Of a DNA stretch of 64,000 nt, positions 8,801 to 19,075 are shown piece by piece (position 1 is the first letter of the stretch; each line of letters opens with the position of its first letter). The notes beneath the pieces are model-generated. The model did no database searches. It had not been told where the DNA came from and saw nothing but the letters and a program-made list of their open reading frames with translations. The stretch spans positions 2,705,565 to 2,769,564 of the forward strand of contig NZ_LN650648.1 of assembly GCF_900002575.1 (NCBI RefSeq), written 5' to 3'. The translations under genes and the position numbers were made by a program. This stretch comes from Romboutsia hominis. GTDB lineage: Bacteria > Bacillota > Clostridia > Peptostreptococcales > Peptostreptococcaceae.

Positions 8801-8832
8801 CTATAAATAGCTACAGATAAGGCTATTTATAG
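8801..8832 (-). promoter_or_regulatory. Leader hairpin upstream of the MATE gene
   Basis: An 11-bp perfect inverted repeat (CTATAAATAGC / GCTATTTATAG, 10-base loop) lies about 30 bases before the MATE start codon. It may be a leader hairpin or an operator. The remainder of the spacer up to 9103 is AT-rich and shows nothing further that I can name. Confidence 0.35.
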
Positions 8833-9103
8833 TCTATTTCTATAGCTTTAACATTTTTTAATTTTCAATTTCCCTTGCATAATTATAGCACCTTGTTATA
8901 TAGATTTATAGAATATTTTCAAACTGTAATAATTTTATTTTTAACTAATATTAACATGGTGTTTATATATGGTTTTACAAATTTAAAATAAATTATTTAT
9001 TAATTTATTTTAATTTCTATATCTGATCACATTTAAACTAATTCAGCAATTCATTATACTATGTATATTTACTTTGTATAATTCAACCATTTTAATTCAA
9101 ATA

Positions 9104-9139
9104 AAAATAGACTATTTAAAAGCTTAGATAGTCTATTTT
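9104..9139 (-). terminator. Terminator after purL
   Basis: A 12-bp perfect stem (AAAATAGACTAT / ATAGTCTATTTT) just beyond the purL stop codon on the minus strand, ending in a T run. Confidence 0.8.
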
Positions 9140-9146
9140 CTATATT

Positions 9147-12100
9147 TTATTTAAAGTAATTTACTCCACTTTCAAATATTCTTTGTTCTTTTTCTCCTAA
9201 TATATTTTTCATTACATGGTTGCCAACTCTTTCAGAGTGACCCATCTTACCAAGTATTCTTCCATCAGCACTAGTTATTCCTTCTACTGCATAGAATGAG
9301 CCATTTGGATTAAACTCTATATCATAAGTAGGATTGTTATCAAAATCTACATATTGAGTAGCTATTTGCCCATTAGCTATTAGTTCTTTCATAACTTCTT
9401 CACTAGCTACAAATTTACCTTCTCCATGAGATATTGCTATACTATGAATATCTCCTATCTCTGTTCCTGATAGCCAAGGCGACTTGTTTGATGCTATTCT
9501 TGTTCTTACCACTTTAGCTTGATGCCTTCCTATATCATTGTAAGTAAGTGTTGGTGCATCTACTGATGTATCCCTTATTTCTCCATATGGCACTAATCCA
9601 AGTTTTATAAGAGCTTGGAATCCATTACATATTCCTAGCATTAATCCATCTTGTTTAGTTAAAAATTCATTTACAGCTTCTTTTACTCTCTCATTTCTAA
9701 ATACTGTAGCTATAAATTTACCAGAACCGTCTGGTTCATCACCTGCACTAAATCCTCCAGGTAACATTATTATCTGAGACTTTCGTATTTCTTTTACTAT
9801 AGTATCTATAGATTCTTCTATGTCTTTATATGTTAAGTTCCTAAATACTTCTATATTTGCCTTTGCTCCAGCTTTTTCAAATGCCCTAGCTGAATCATAT
9901 TCACAGTTTGTTCCCGGGAATGTAGGTATAAATACCCTTGGCTTAGCAACTGCTATAGAAGATTTTTTATATTTATCTTGAGAAGCAAAACTTATAGTCT
10001 CTACTTTACCTTTTATTTCTACTGATTTTGTTGGGAATATAGACTCTAAAGTATTACAATGAGCTTTGTATAATTCATCTAAACATATTTCTTCATTTTC
10101 AATAAATATTTTTTCTTCTTCTATTGTAGTACCTAGGACTATATAATTATATCCTTCTAATATACTTAAATCATTTTGAGATAATTCGAAAATTATATTT
10201 CCATACCCTGTTTCAAATAGGTTCGTAACTCCTTGTTCAAATTTAAATCCTATTTTATTACCAAATGCCATCTTACTTATAGCTTCACTTATTCCACCAT
10301 CTCCTAGTGCATATGTTGATAAGACCTGCTTATTGTGTATAAGTTCTGTTACTTTATTTAAATTTTTCTTTAGTAAATCAAAGTTAACCACACCATTTTC
10401 TAGTTTATCTGTGCATAACATAACAACTTGTGAATTACTTTTCTTAAACTCTGAAGATACTACCTTTTCTGCATCCACAGTATCAACAGCAAATGATACT
10501 AATGTTGGTGGAACATTTATATCTTTAAATGTCCCAGACATACTGTCTTTTCCTCCTATTGCAGGTATTTCTAGTCTATTTTGAGCATAATATGCACCTA
10601 AAAGTGCTGCAAATGGCTTACCCCATTTAGTTGGGTTATCCCCAAGCTTTTCGAAATATTCTTGTAAAGTAAGCCTAATCGAACTATAGTTACCCCCAAT
10701 AGCCACAACTTTACACACAGATTCTACTACTGCATATAGTGCTCCATGGAATGGACTCCATTTTCCTATCTTTGGATTATATCCATAAGTCATTATAGTC
10801 GATGTATTAGTTTCTCCACCAAGTACAGGTATTTTTGCTACCATACCTTGAGCTGGTGTTGCTTGATACTTTCCTCCAAATGGCATTAATACTGTATTTG
10901 AACCTATTGTGTTATCAAATCTTTCAACTAATCCTTTTTGTGAGCATACATTTAAATCTGATAATACATTTATAAATCTTTCTTTTATACTTATATCTTC
11001 ATCTACTACTAATTCACAAGCTTCTTCATTTCTTATACTTCTAAAGTATGGCTTTTCTTCATCTACCTTATCTACATGTACTTTTGTAGTCTGTTTAACC
11101 CCATTAGTTTCTAGGAAGTTTCTACTTATATTTACTATCGCTTTGTCATTCCAGAACATTCTCATATATCCACTGTCTGTAACTGTAGCTACATGAGTAG
11201 CCTCTAAATTTTCTTTTCTTGCTAATTCTATAAATTTTTCTTTATTTTTAGATTCAACAACTACTGCCATACGTTCTTGAGACTCTGATATAGCTATTTC
11301 AGTACCGTCAAGTCCATCATATTTTTTAGGAACTAAATTTAAATTAATATCTATGCTATCTGCAACCTCTCCTATAGCAACGCAAACTCCGCCAGCTCCA
11401 AAGTCGTTACATCTTTTTATCATTTGAGCTACTTCTTTGTTTCTGAAGAATCTTTGTATTTTTCTTTCATTTGGAGCATCTCCTTTTTGAACTTCAGCAC
11501 TACAAGTAGTTAAAGATTTTTCACTATGCTCTTTAGATGAGCCCGTTGCTCCTCCACATCCATCTCTTCCTGTTTTTCCTCCAAGAAGTATTACTATATC
11601 TCCACTTTTTGGAGTTTCTCTAATTACATTTTCCTTTGGAACTGCTGCTATAACTGCACCTATTTCCATTCTTTTAGCAACAAAGTCCTCATCATAGACT
11701 TCAGCAACTTGGCCTGTTGTTAATCCTATTTGGTTACCATAGGAACTATATCCATGAGCTGCATCACGAGTTATTTTTCTTTGCATAAGCTTTCCAGGTA
11801 GTGTATTTTCTAAGGTTGTTCTAGGGTCTGCACTTCCTGTAACACGCATTGCTTGATATACATAGCTTCTTCCTGATAATGGGTCTCTTATTGCTCCACC
11901 TAAGCATGTAGCTGATCCACCAAAAGGCTCTATCTCTGTTGGATGATTGTGTGTTTCGTTTTTAAACATTACTAAGTATGGTTCGACTTTACCATCTATC
12001 TCAACATCTACGTTTATGCTACAAGCATTTATTTCTTCACTTACATCTAAATCTTCTAACTTACCATCTTTTCTTAATTCTTTCATAGCTATTGTCGCTA

Positions 12101-12962
12101 TATCCATTAGACATACATCTTTTTGTCTATCTACATAAACCTTATTTCTTGAATTAAGATACATATCATAAGCTTCTTTTACTATATCTGTATATTTACC
12201 ATCTTCTATTTTTACATCTTCTATTTCTGTCATAAAAGTAGTATGTCTACAATGATCTGACCAATATGTATCTAGTACTTTTATTTCCGTTATGGTTGGA
12301 TTTCTTTTTTCTGTATCTCTAAAATAATTTTGTATATGTTCTAAATCACCTAATGTCATTGCTAATCCATTACTATTTAAAAACTCTTTTAGTCCATCTA
12401 TTGTTAATTCTATAAATCCATTTAGCACTTCTACTTCTATGGGTATTTCACTTTCTATTTTTAATGACTCTGGCTTTTCTAATGATGCCTCTCTACTATC
12501 TACAGGATTTATACAATATTCTTTTATTCTATTAAAATTTTCATCACTTATATTTCCACTAAATATATATACTTTAGCTGTATTTATAGTTGGTCTTATT
12601 CCTTGATTGACTATTTGAATACATTGACTTGCCCAATCCCCTCTTTGGTCATACTGCCCTGGCAAATATTCTATAGCAAATATTCTTTCCTTTGTTTCAT
12701 CACTATTTGTAACATCTAATGTTTCATGATAAACAATATCTAAATTTGGCTCTGAGAATACTGTTTGAGCTACTTTTTTATATACTTCATAATCTATTCC
12801 TTCTATATCATATCTATTTAAAATTCTTATACTTTCTATTCCCTTTATATGTAAGCTTTCTATTAAATCCTTTTTTAAAGCTTTAGCTTCAAGATCGAAT
12901 CCTGGCCTTTTTTCTACAAATATTCTTCTAACACTTGACTCTAAACTTATAGTATCTAACAT
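9147..12962 (-). CDS. purL: Phosphoribosylformylglycinamidine synthase (large, single-chain)
   Basis: A 1271-residue FGAM synthase, the fourth step of de novo IMP synthesis (FGAR + ATP + glutamine to FGAM). It is the single-chain form with synthetase and glutaminase fused, so no separate purQ or purS is expected. Visible marks are the FKNETHNHPTEI segment near residue 335, the glycine-rich PurL repeat near 745 (LGGETNTSTIMTYGYN) and a C-terminal class I amidotransferase with MLGICNGFQAL carrying the catalytic Cys and SHGEGKF carrying His. The start follows AAAGGGAGA. It lies last in the purine gene order but is separated from purD by 276 bases containing two inverted repeats, so it may have its own promoter. 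Confidence 0.97.
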   Translation of the reverse strand: MLDTISLESSVRRIFVEKRPGFDLEAKALKKDLIESLHIKGIESIRILNRYDIEGIDYEVYKKVAQTVFSEPNLDIVYHETLDVTNSDETKERIFAIEYLPGQYDQRGDWASQCIQIVNQGIRPTINTAKVYIFSGNISDENFNRIKEYCINPVDSREASLEKPESLKIESEIPIEVEVLNGFIELTIDGLKEFLNSNGLAMTLGDLEHIQNYFRDTEKRNPTITEIKVLDTYWSDHCRHTTFMTEIEDVKIEDGKYTDIVKEAYDMYLNSRNKVYVDRQKDVCLMDIATIAMKELRKDGKLEDLDVSEEINACSINVDVEIDGKVEPYLVMFKNETHNHPTEIEPFGGSATCLGGAIRDPLSGRSYVYQAMRVTGSADPRTTLENTLPGKLMQRKITRDAAHGYSSYGNQIGLTTGQVAEVYDEDFVAKRMEIGAVIAAVPKENVIRETPKSGDIVILLGGKTGRDGCGGATGSSKEHSEKSLTTCSAEVQKGDAPNERKIQRFFRNKEVAQMIKRCNDFGAGGVCVAIGEVADSIDINLNLVPKKYDGLDGTEIAISESQERMAVVVESKNKEKFIELARKENLEATHVATVTDSGYMRMFWNDKAIVNISRNFLETNGVKQTTKVHVDKVDEEKPYFRSIRNEEACELVVDEDISIKERFINVLSDLNVCSQKGLVERFDNTIGSNTVLMPFGGKYQATPAQGMVAKIPVLGGETNTSTIMTYGYNPKIGKWSPFHGALYAVVESVCKVVAIGGNYSSIRLTLQEYFEKLGDNPTKWGKPFAALLGAYYAQNRLEIPAIGGKDSMSGTFKDINVPPTLVSFAVDTVDAEKVVSSEFKKSNSQVVMLCTDKLENGVVNFDLLKKNLNKVTELIHNKQVLSTYALGDGGISEAISKMAFGNKIGFKFEQGVTNLFETGYGNIIFELSQNDLSILEGYNYIVLGTTIEEEKIFIENEEICLDELYKAHCNTLESIFPTKSVEIKGKVETISFASQDKYKKSSIAVAKPRVFIPTFPGTNCEYDSARAFEKAGAKANIEVFRNLTYKDIEESIDTIVKEIRKSQIIMLPGGFSAGDEPDGSGKFIATVFRNERVKEAVNEFLTKQDGLMLGICNGFQALIKLGLVPYGEIRDTSVDAPTLTYNDIGRHQAKVVRTRIASNKSPWLSGTEIGDIHSIAISHGEGKFVASEEVMKELIANGQIATQYVDFDNNPTYDIEFNPNGSFYAVEGITSADGRILGKMGHSERVGNHVMKNILGEKEQRIFESGVNYFK

Positions 12963-13111
12963 ATCTTATCTCCCTTTTATAAAATTAGATTTTTACTACA
13001 TTGATTAATTCATTAATACATTATTTAAATCTTATTTGTTCTTAAAATTTAAGTAACCTGTCAACGAATTAGTTTTTAAAGCTACCATGTATTCAAATAT
13101 AAAACCTCTAA

Positions 13112-13156
13112 TTAAAAAATCTAAAGTATATGAATATATAATTGTAGATTTTTTAA
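13112..13156. repeat. 12-bp inverted repeat between purL and purD
   Basis: TTAAAAAATCTA (13112-13123) and TAGATTTTTTAA (13145-13156) are perfect complements with a 21-base loop. It may act as an AT-rich terminator for the purE-to-purD transcript. Confidence 0.45.
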
Positions 13157-13168
13157 ATTACATCTAAT

Positions 13169-13213
13169 AATTTCTAGTATGTTATACTTAACACATATAA
13201 CATACTAGAAATT
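13169..13213. repeat. 18-bp perfect inverted repeat after purD
   Basis: Positions 13169-13186 pair perfectly with 13196-13213 over a 9-base loop, 26 bases past the purD stop. The core is TCTAGTATGTTA. There is no clear T run on the minus strand after it, so it may be a processing or stability hairpin rather than a simple terminator. Confidence 0.6.
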
Positions 13214-13238
13214 ATCCTATTATGATTTAAAAATATCT

Positions 13239-14510
13239 TTAACTTAATTCTTCGCACAATGTTATTCCTATATCTGTTCTATAGTGCATTCCTTCAAAAT
13301 TTATTCTTTCAATATTTTCATAAACTTTTTTCGCTGCTTCTTCTACAGTAGATGCACTAGAGGTTATACCTAACACTCTACCACCATTAGTTACTAGTTT
13401 TCCATCTATGAGCTTAGTCCCACTATGAAACACTACTATGTCATCATCTAATTTATTAAGACCTTCTATAACTTTTCCCTTTTCATAGTTATCTGGATAT
13501 CCTCCAGATGTAAGCATCACACAAACAGACTCTTCTTTTTTATAGACTATATCTATTTCATTTAATTTATTGTTTAATATTGCTTCAATTATATTATTTA
13601 AATCTGTTTCTAGTCTAAATAATACTGATTGAGTTTCTGGATCTCCAAATCTTACATTATATTCAAGGACTTTAGCACCTTCTTCAGTTATCATAAGACC
13701 GATAAATAATATACCTTTGTAATCTAATCCATCTTTTTTGAATCCTTCTAAGGTTTTTAACAATACTTCCTTTTCTATTTCCTTAGCTACTCTATCTGTA
13801 TATATTTCACTTGGAGAGAAGGTTCCCATTCCACCAGTATTAGGGCCTTCTTCATTGTTATATACTTTTTTGTGATCTTTTGCACTTACCATAGGAACTA
13901 TAGTATTATTATCTACAAAAGCTAATATTGATGTTTCTATACCTTTTAAAAACTCTTCTACAACTATTTTATTACCAGCTTCCCCAAATTTTTTATGACT
14001 CATCATTTCATGCAAAGTCTGCATTGCTTCTTCTCTATTTTGTGGTATAATAACACCTTTTCCAGCAGCTAATCCATCAGCCTTTATTACTACTGGATAT
14101 CCAAAAGTGTCTATCTCATTTATAGCATCTTCTATATTTGTATACTCTTTATACTTTGCAGTAGGTATATTATGTCTTACCATAAAGTCTTTAGAAAAAG
14201 CTTTACTTCCTTCAAGCCTAGCACATTCTTTATTAGGTCCAAATATTCTAAGTCCACACTTTTCAAATTCATCTACAATTCCTTTTACAAGTGGTACTTC
14301 TGGTCCTACTACCGTTAAATCTATCTTATTTTCTTTAGCAAATACTAAAAGTTTATCTATATCACTATCGTTTATATCTATACACTGAGCTACATCTGAA
14401 ATCCCTGCATTTCCTGGAGCGCAGTATATTTTTACTATACCTTTTTCTTTACTTAATTTCCAAGCTATAGCGTGTTCTCTACCTCCACCACCTATAATTA
14501 ATATCTTCAT
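13239..14510 (-). CDS. purD: Phosphoribosylamine-glycine ligase (GAR synthetase)
   Basis: A 423-residue ATP-grasp enzyme for the second step of purine synthesis (PRA + glycine + ATP to GAR). Marks are the N-terminal GGGGREHAIAWKL, the ATP-grasp segment FGYPVVIKADGLAAGKGV, and EGPNTGGMGTFSP with YNVRFGDPETQ near the active site. Ten bases separate it from purH upstream, and it closes the tightly packed purE-C-F-M-N-H-D group. Ribosome binding site GGGGTAGG. Length is normal. Confidence 0.97.
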   Translation of the reverse strand: MKILIIGGGGREHAIAWKLSKEKGIVKIYCAPGNAGISDVAQCIDINDSDIDKLLVFAKENKIDLTVVGPEVPLVKGIVDEFEKCGLRIFGPNKECARLEGSKAFSKDFMVRHNIPTAKYKEYTNIEDAINEIDTFGYPVVIKADGLAAGKGVIIPQNREEAMQTLHEMMSHKKFGEAGNKIVVEEFLKGIETSILAFVDNNTIVPMVSAKDHKKVYNNEEGPNTGGMGTFSPSEIYTDRVAKEIEKEVLLKTLEGFKKDGLDYKGILFIGLMITEEGAKVLEYNVRFGDPETQSVLFRLETDLNNIIEAILNNKLNEIDIVYKKEESVCVMLTSGGYPDNYEKGKVIEGLNKLDDDIVVFHSGTKLIDGKLVTNGGRVLGITSSASTVEEAAKKVYENIERINFEGMHYRTDIGITLCEELS

Positions 14511-14520
14511 AGCCTACCCC

Positions 14521-16053
14521 CTAGTGTTTGAAATGTCTTATACCCGTAAACACCATAGTCATTTGATTTTTATTACAAGCATCTATAGATTCTTGATCTT
14601 TCATAGAACCTCCTGGTTGAACTATTGCATCTATTCCATATTCATGTGCTAATTCTACACAGTCACTAAATGGGAAGAATGCATCTGATGCAAGGACTGC
14701 TCCTTTGAAATCTTTATCTTTATTATTTTCTAAAGCATTTTTTAATGCCCATATTCTTGAAGTTTGACCACATCCTAGAGCTAAAGTCTGACCATCTTTA
14801 ACTATAGCTATTGCATTTGACTTCATATTTTTAACTACTCTCATACCAAATTCCATATCTATTAATTGACTTTCACTTGGCTTAACATCTGTCACCACTT
14901 CACATTTTTGTGCTAAAGTGTTGTTTCTATCTTGTATTAGTAATTTTCCATCAAGGTATTTCATATCATATGGTTGTAAACTCTTTTCTATTTTAGCTAA
15001 CTTTAAAATTCTAAGGTTTTTCTTTTCTTTTAATATATCTAATGCTTCGTCTGTATAATCATAAGCTACTACTATTTCTAAAAATATATCATTCATCATC
15101 CTTGCAGTTTTAGCATCAACAGTAGAAGTTATTCCTACTATTCCACCAAATATAGATACTTTATCAGCTTCATAGCATTTTTTATAAGCTTCTAAACTAT
15201 CTTTTCCTATTCCTACTCCACATGGGTTGGTATGTTTAATAGCTACACTAACAACTTCTTTACTATCTTTAAACTCCCTCATTACCTCCAAACATCCATG
15301 TAAATCATTTATATTGTTAAATGAAAGCTCTTTTCCATTTAATTGTTCATAATTTAATATTGAATTTTTAGCATTTGGTTGAGTATATAAAATACCATTT
15401 TGATGTGGATTTTCGCCATATCTTAAAGTTTCTTCTTTTTGGAATGTTAAGTTTAATATTTCAGGATAAGTATCTCCTACTTGCTCTGCAAAGTAAGTTG
15501 ATATAAGTGCATCATATCTAGCCGTTGTAGAGAAAGCCTTGTATGCTAATCTTTTTCTATCTTCTAAAGTTAAATCATTATTTTTTAGTTTTTCTATTAT
15601 CATATCGTAATCATCTACATCTACTACGATTGTTACATCTTTATAGTTTTTAGCTGCTGAACGTATCATAGATGGTCCACCAATATCTATGTTCTCTATC
15701 ATCTGTTCATGATTTTTTCCTGCTTTTAATGTTCCTTCAAAGTCATATAAATTGACTGCTACTAAATCTATCGATCCTATATTGTACTCGTTTACTGTAT
15801 CTATATGTGATTTTTCATCTCTCTTATAAAGTATCCCTCCATGTATATATGGATTTAATGTTTTAACTCTTCCGTCTAACATTTCAGGAAATTTTGTTAC
15901 ATCTTCTATAGTTATAGAATTTACTCCATTTTCTACTAGTGTTTTAAATGTATTACCTGTAGATATAACTTCATATCCTAGACTATTTAGCTCTCTAGCA
16001 AATTCTACTACTCTACTCTTATCTGTCACACTTATTAATGCTCTTTTACTCAT
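14521..16053 (-). CDS. purH: Bifunctional AICAR formyltransferase / IMP cyclohydrolase
   Basis: A 510-residue two-domain enzyme for the last two steps of IMP synthesis. The N-terminal MGS-like cyclohydrolase domain (to about 190) shows LISVTDKSRVVEFA, MLDGRVKTLNPYIHGGIL and IDIGGPSMIRSAAKN. The C-terminal transformylase shows RYGENPHQ, IKHTNPCGVG and DAFFPFSDCVE, then QPGGSMKDQ. It overlaps purN by 8 bases, indicating coupled translation; start ATG behind a GAGGAG site. Confidence 0.97.
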   Translation of the reverse strand: MSKRALISVTDKSRVVEFARELNSLGYEVISTGNTFKTLVENGVNSITIEDVTKFPEMLDGRVKTLNPYIHGGILYKRDEKSHIDTVNEYNIGSIDLVAVNLYDFEGTLKAGKNHEQMIENIDIGGPSMIRSAAKNYKDVTIVVDVDDYDMIIEKLKNNDLTLEDRKRLAYKAFSTTARYDALISTYFAEQVGDTYPEILNLTFQKEETLRYGENPHQNGILYTQPNAKNSILNYEQLNGKELSFNNINDLHGCLEVMREFKDSKEVVSVAIKHTNPCGVGIGKDSLEAYKKCYEADKVSIFGGIVGITSTVDAKTARMMNDIFLEIVVAYDYTDEALDILKEKKNLRILKLAKIEKSLQPYDMKYLDGKLLIQDRNNTLAQKCEVVTDVKPSESQLIDMEFGMRVVKNMKSNAIAIVKDGQTLALGCGQTSRIWALKNALENNKDKDFKGAVLASDAFFPFSDCVELAHEYGIDAIVQPGGSMKDQESIDACNKNQMTMVFTGIRHFKH

Positions 16054-16639
16054 TTATAAACACTCTCCTCCCCTGAATACTTAATTTATTTTCGCAGAAC
16101 AACCTTATACTTTCATTTAATATTTTATGCTCAACTTCTAATACTCTTTTAGATAATGTTTTAGCATCATCATCTTGCTTAACTTCAACTGTTTTTTGCA
16201 TTATTATTGGCCCATTATCCGCAACCTCATCTACAAAATGAACTGTTGCGCCTGTAAATTTAACTCCATAATCTATGACAGCTTGATGCACCTTTTCTCC
16301 ATAATAGCCTCCACCACAAAATGATGGTATTAATGATGGATGTATATTTATAATCTTATCTTTAAATTCTGATACAAACTTAGGACTTATTATCTTTAAG
16401 TATCCTGCTAGAACTACTAAGTCAACTTTATACTTTTTTAATATTTCTATAATCTTATCTTCATTAGTTTCATATATAGCATCTATATCATTATGCTTTG
16501 CTCTTTGTAGAGCATAGGCATTCTCTTTATTTGATATCACAACATTAACATTACCTTTGATGTTTCCAAATTTAGTTCCATCAATGATTGATTGTAAATT
16601 AGTCCCTCCACCAGATACTAATACTCCTATGTTTAACAT
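16046..16639 (-). CDS. purN: Phosphoribosylglycinamide formyltransferase
   Basis: A 197-residue GAR transformylase using 10-formyl-tetrahydrofolate (third step). It begins with the phosphate-binding VLVSGGGTNLQSI and carries the catalytic NIHPSLIPSF (Asn, His) and VHFVDEVADNGPII (Asp). The gene overlaps purM by 7 bases and purH by 8, so the three are translationally coupled. Ribosome binding site GGAG. Confidence 0.96.
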   Translation of the reverse strand: MLNIGVLVSGGGTNLQSIIDGTKFGNIKGNVNVVISNKENAYALQRAKHNDIDAIYETNEDKIIEILKKYKVDLVVLAGYLKIISPKFVSEFKDKIINIHPSLIPSFCGGGYYGEKVHQAVIDYGVKFTGATVHFVDEVADNGPIIMQKTVEVKQDDDAKTLSKRVLEVEHKILNESIRLFCENKLSIQGRRVFINE

Positions 16640-17703
16640 AGACTTACTCCTTCATGAGTGTCTACAACGTTTCCTATTATATATGCTTTATCTTTCATCA
16701 GTCCCTTATATTTTTCATCTATATTTATTTCTTGATCTTTAGTATTTATATAATTTACAACTTCTTTTGCTCTTTCACTATCTACAACTAGCACTAATCC
16801 AATTCCCATATTAAAACTCTTATGAAGTTCTCTTTCTTCTATAGAATTAAATCCTTCTATCATTTTGAATATAGGAGGTTTTTCCCATGAATCCTTCTTA
16901 ATATCTATACCTAAATCTTTTGGTATAACTCTAGGTATATTCTCTATAACTCCTCCACCTGTTATATGAGCTATAGATTTTATTTCAAATTTATTTATTA
17001 AATCTAAAACTAACTTTACATATATTTTAGTAGGAGTTAAAAGTGACTCTCCTAAAGTCATCCCTAATTCTTCTATGTACTGTTCTAATTTATAATTATA
17101 TGTATCTAAAAAAATCTTTCTTATAAAAGAATATCCATTGCTATGAACTCCACTTGATGATATCCCTATAAGCACATCTCCATTTTTAACATTTTTACCA
17201 GATACTATTTTTTCTTTGTCAGCTATTCCAACTGAGAATCCTGCTAAATCATATTCATCATCAGAATACATACCTGGCATTTCAGCTGTTTCTCCACCTA
17301 TAAGTGCAGATCCTGCCATCTTACATCCTTTTGCTATACCCGAAACTATCTGTTCTACTTTCTCTGCAACTAATTTTCCAGTAGCTATATAATCTAAGAA
17401 AAATAATGGCTTTGCCCCTTGACATATTAAGTCATTAACACACATTGCAACTAAATCTATTCCAACCGTATCATGTTTATCTAACATTTGGGCTAGCTTT
17501 AATTTTGTTCCAACTCCATCTGTAGATGATAGCAACACTGGTTCTTTCATAGTTGTAAAATCTTTTAAACTATATAATCCACTAAAGTTTCCTAAATCTC
17601 CTATTACATTGCTGTCATAGGTAGATTTTATCTTTCCTTTTATAAGATCTACTGCTCTATTTCCCTCATCTATATCTACTCCAGATTGCTTATATGTTAA
17701 CAT
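16633..17703 (-). CDS. purM: Phosphoribosylformylglycinamidine cyclo-ligase (AIR synthetase)
   Basis: A 356-residue enzyme for the fifth step (FGAM to AIR with ATP). Marks include YKQSGVDIDEGNRAVDLIK at the start, SSTDGVGTKLKLA, GGETAEMPGMY and ITGGGVIENIPRV. Its start overlaps the end of purF by 7 bases, with a GGGAGGA site inside purF. Length is normal for the family. Confidence 0.97.
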   Translation of the reverse strand: MLTYKQSGVDIDEGNRAVDLIKGKIKSTYDSNVIGDLGNFSGLYSLKDFTTMKEPVLLSSTDGVGTKLKLAQMLDKHDTVGIDLVAMCVNDLICQGAKPLFFLDYIATGKLVAEKVEQIVSGIAKGCKMAGSALIGGETAEMPGMYSDDEYDLAGFSVGIADKEKIVSGKNVKNGDVLIGISSSGVHSNGYSFIRKIFLDTYNYKLEQYIEELGMTLGESLLTPTKIYVKLVLDLINKFEIKSIAHITGGGVIENIPRVIPKDLGIDIKKDSWEKPPIFKMIEGFNSIEERELHKSFNMGIGLVLVVDSERAKEVVNYINTKDQEINIDEKYKGLMKDKAYIIGNVVDTHEGVSLC

Positions 17704-19064
17704 GAAAGTAATTCCTCCCTATCTATTTTCTTAACTGGATAATCTCCATCAAAACAAGCTTTACAGAATTTAGATTTTTGTCCAGTTGCCTCTAGCATTC
17801 CTTCAATTTCTAAGAATTCTAATGAATCACATCCTATATATTCTTTAATTCCTTCTACATCATTTTGTGATGCTATTAATTTCGAACGGTTTGGTGTATC
17901 TATTCCATAGTAACAAGAATACTTAACTGGGGGTGATGTTATTCTAAGGTGAATCTCACTTGCTCCTGCATCTTTTAGAGATTTTACTATTGCCTTTGAA
18001 GTAGTTCCCCTAACTACTGAGTCATCTACGAGTATTAATGATTTTCCTTTGACTACACTTGATAATGGATTAAGCTTTATCTTTACTCCAATTTCTCGTT
18101 CTTCTTGAGTAGGTTTTATAAATGTTCTCCCCACATATCTATTTTTAACTAATCCTTCGCTCACAGGTAGCCCACTAGCATTGGAATATCCTATTGCCCC
18201 TGCCCATCCCGAATCTGGAACCGGAACAACTATATCAGCTTTAACTTTATCATCCTTAGCTAATATTTCTCCACATTTAATCCTAAAATTATATACGTTT
18301 ACATTATCTATAGTTGCATCATTTCTAGCAAAGTATATGTGTTCAAATATACAACTTCTTTTCACTGTTTTATAATTTTCAGAGTAAAAATAAGATTTCA
18401 TTTCACCATTTTTTATAACTATTATTTCTCCTGGCTCTACATCTCTTATAACTTCTCCACCTATTATATCTATCGCACAATCCTCAGATGCAAATATAAA
18501 TTTTTCATCTTTCTTACCTAATATTAATGGTCTAAATCCCTGAGGGTCTCTAACTGCTACAAGTTCATCTTCACCCATTATTACTAGTGAATATGCACCT
18601 TTTATATAATCCATTGTTATTTTTAAACTCTCTACTATATCACCTTTATAGTATCTAGCAAGTATGTATAAAATTACCTCCGTATCAGAGTTCGCTTGAA
18701 ACATATATCCATCTTCTTCTAACATGTCTCGTAAATAATTTGCATTTACCAAATTACCATTATGAGCTAAGGCTAATTTTCTCTTTCTACAACTTCCAAC
18801 TAATGGCTGGCAGTTTGCCATATAACTTCCACCAGCAGTTGAATATCTTACATGTCCTATTCCCATATTTCCTTTTAACTCTGCTAAGTCTTTTTCCTTG
18901 AACACATCTGATACTAATCCCATATCTTTTTTGTAGTTTATTTTTTCATTATCAACTACTGCTATACCACAACTTTCTTGACCTCTATGCTGCATAGAGT
19001 ACAAAGAATAATATAATTCTTTAGATATATCTTTATTTGAATATATACCTACTATTCCGCACAT
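17697..19064 (-). CDS. purF: Amidophosphoribosyltransferase
   Basis: A 455-residue enzyme making phosphoribosylamine from PRPP and glutamine, the committed step. The N-terminal nucleophile is the Cys right after Met (MCGIVGIYSN), so no propeptide is encoded, unlike B. subtilis PurF. The PRPP-binding loop is SLILVDDSVVRGTTS. Cysteines in RSCIFEH, KYSCYYG and SKFCKAC match the four ligands of the oxygen-sensitive [4Fe-4S] cluster known in the Bacillus enzyme. Twelve bases separate it from purC. Feedback inhibition by nucleotides is a family property. Confidence 0.97.
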   Translation of the reverse strand: MCGIVGIYSNKDISKELYYSLYSMQHRGQESCGIAVVDNEKINYKKDMGLVSDVFKEKDLAELKGNMGIGHVRYSTAGGSYMANCQPLVGSCRKRKLALAHNGNLVNANYLRDMLEEDGYMFQANSDTEVILYILARYYKGDIVESLKITMDYIKGAYSLVIMGEDELVAVRDPQGFRPLILGKKDEKFIFASEDCAIDIIGGEVIRDVEPGEIIVIKNGEMKSYFYSENYKTVKRSCIFEHIYFARNDATIDNVNVYNFRIKCGEILAKDDKVKADIVVPVPDSGWAGAIGYSNASGLPVSEGLVKNRYVGRTFIKPTQEEREIGVKIKLNPLSSVVKGKSLILVDDSVVRGTTSKAIVKSLKDAGASEIHLRITSPPVKYSCYYGIDTPNRSKLIASQNDVEGIKEYIGCDSLEFLEIEGMLEATGQKSKFCKACFDGDYPVKKIDREELLSC

Positions 19065-19075
19065 ATTATATCCCC

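Noticed and set aside
13068-13080. CGAA motif before purL as a PurR box
   Set aside because: Only about 8 of 13 positions match and there is no second copy, unlike the sites before purE and the permease.
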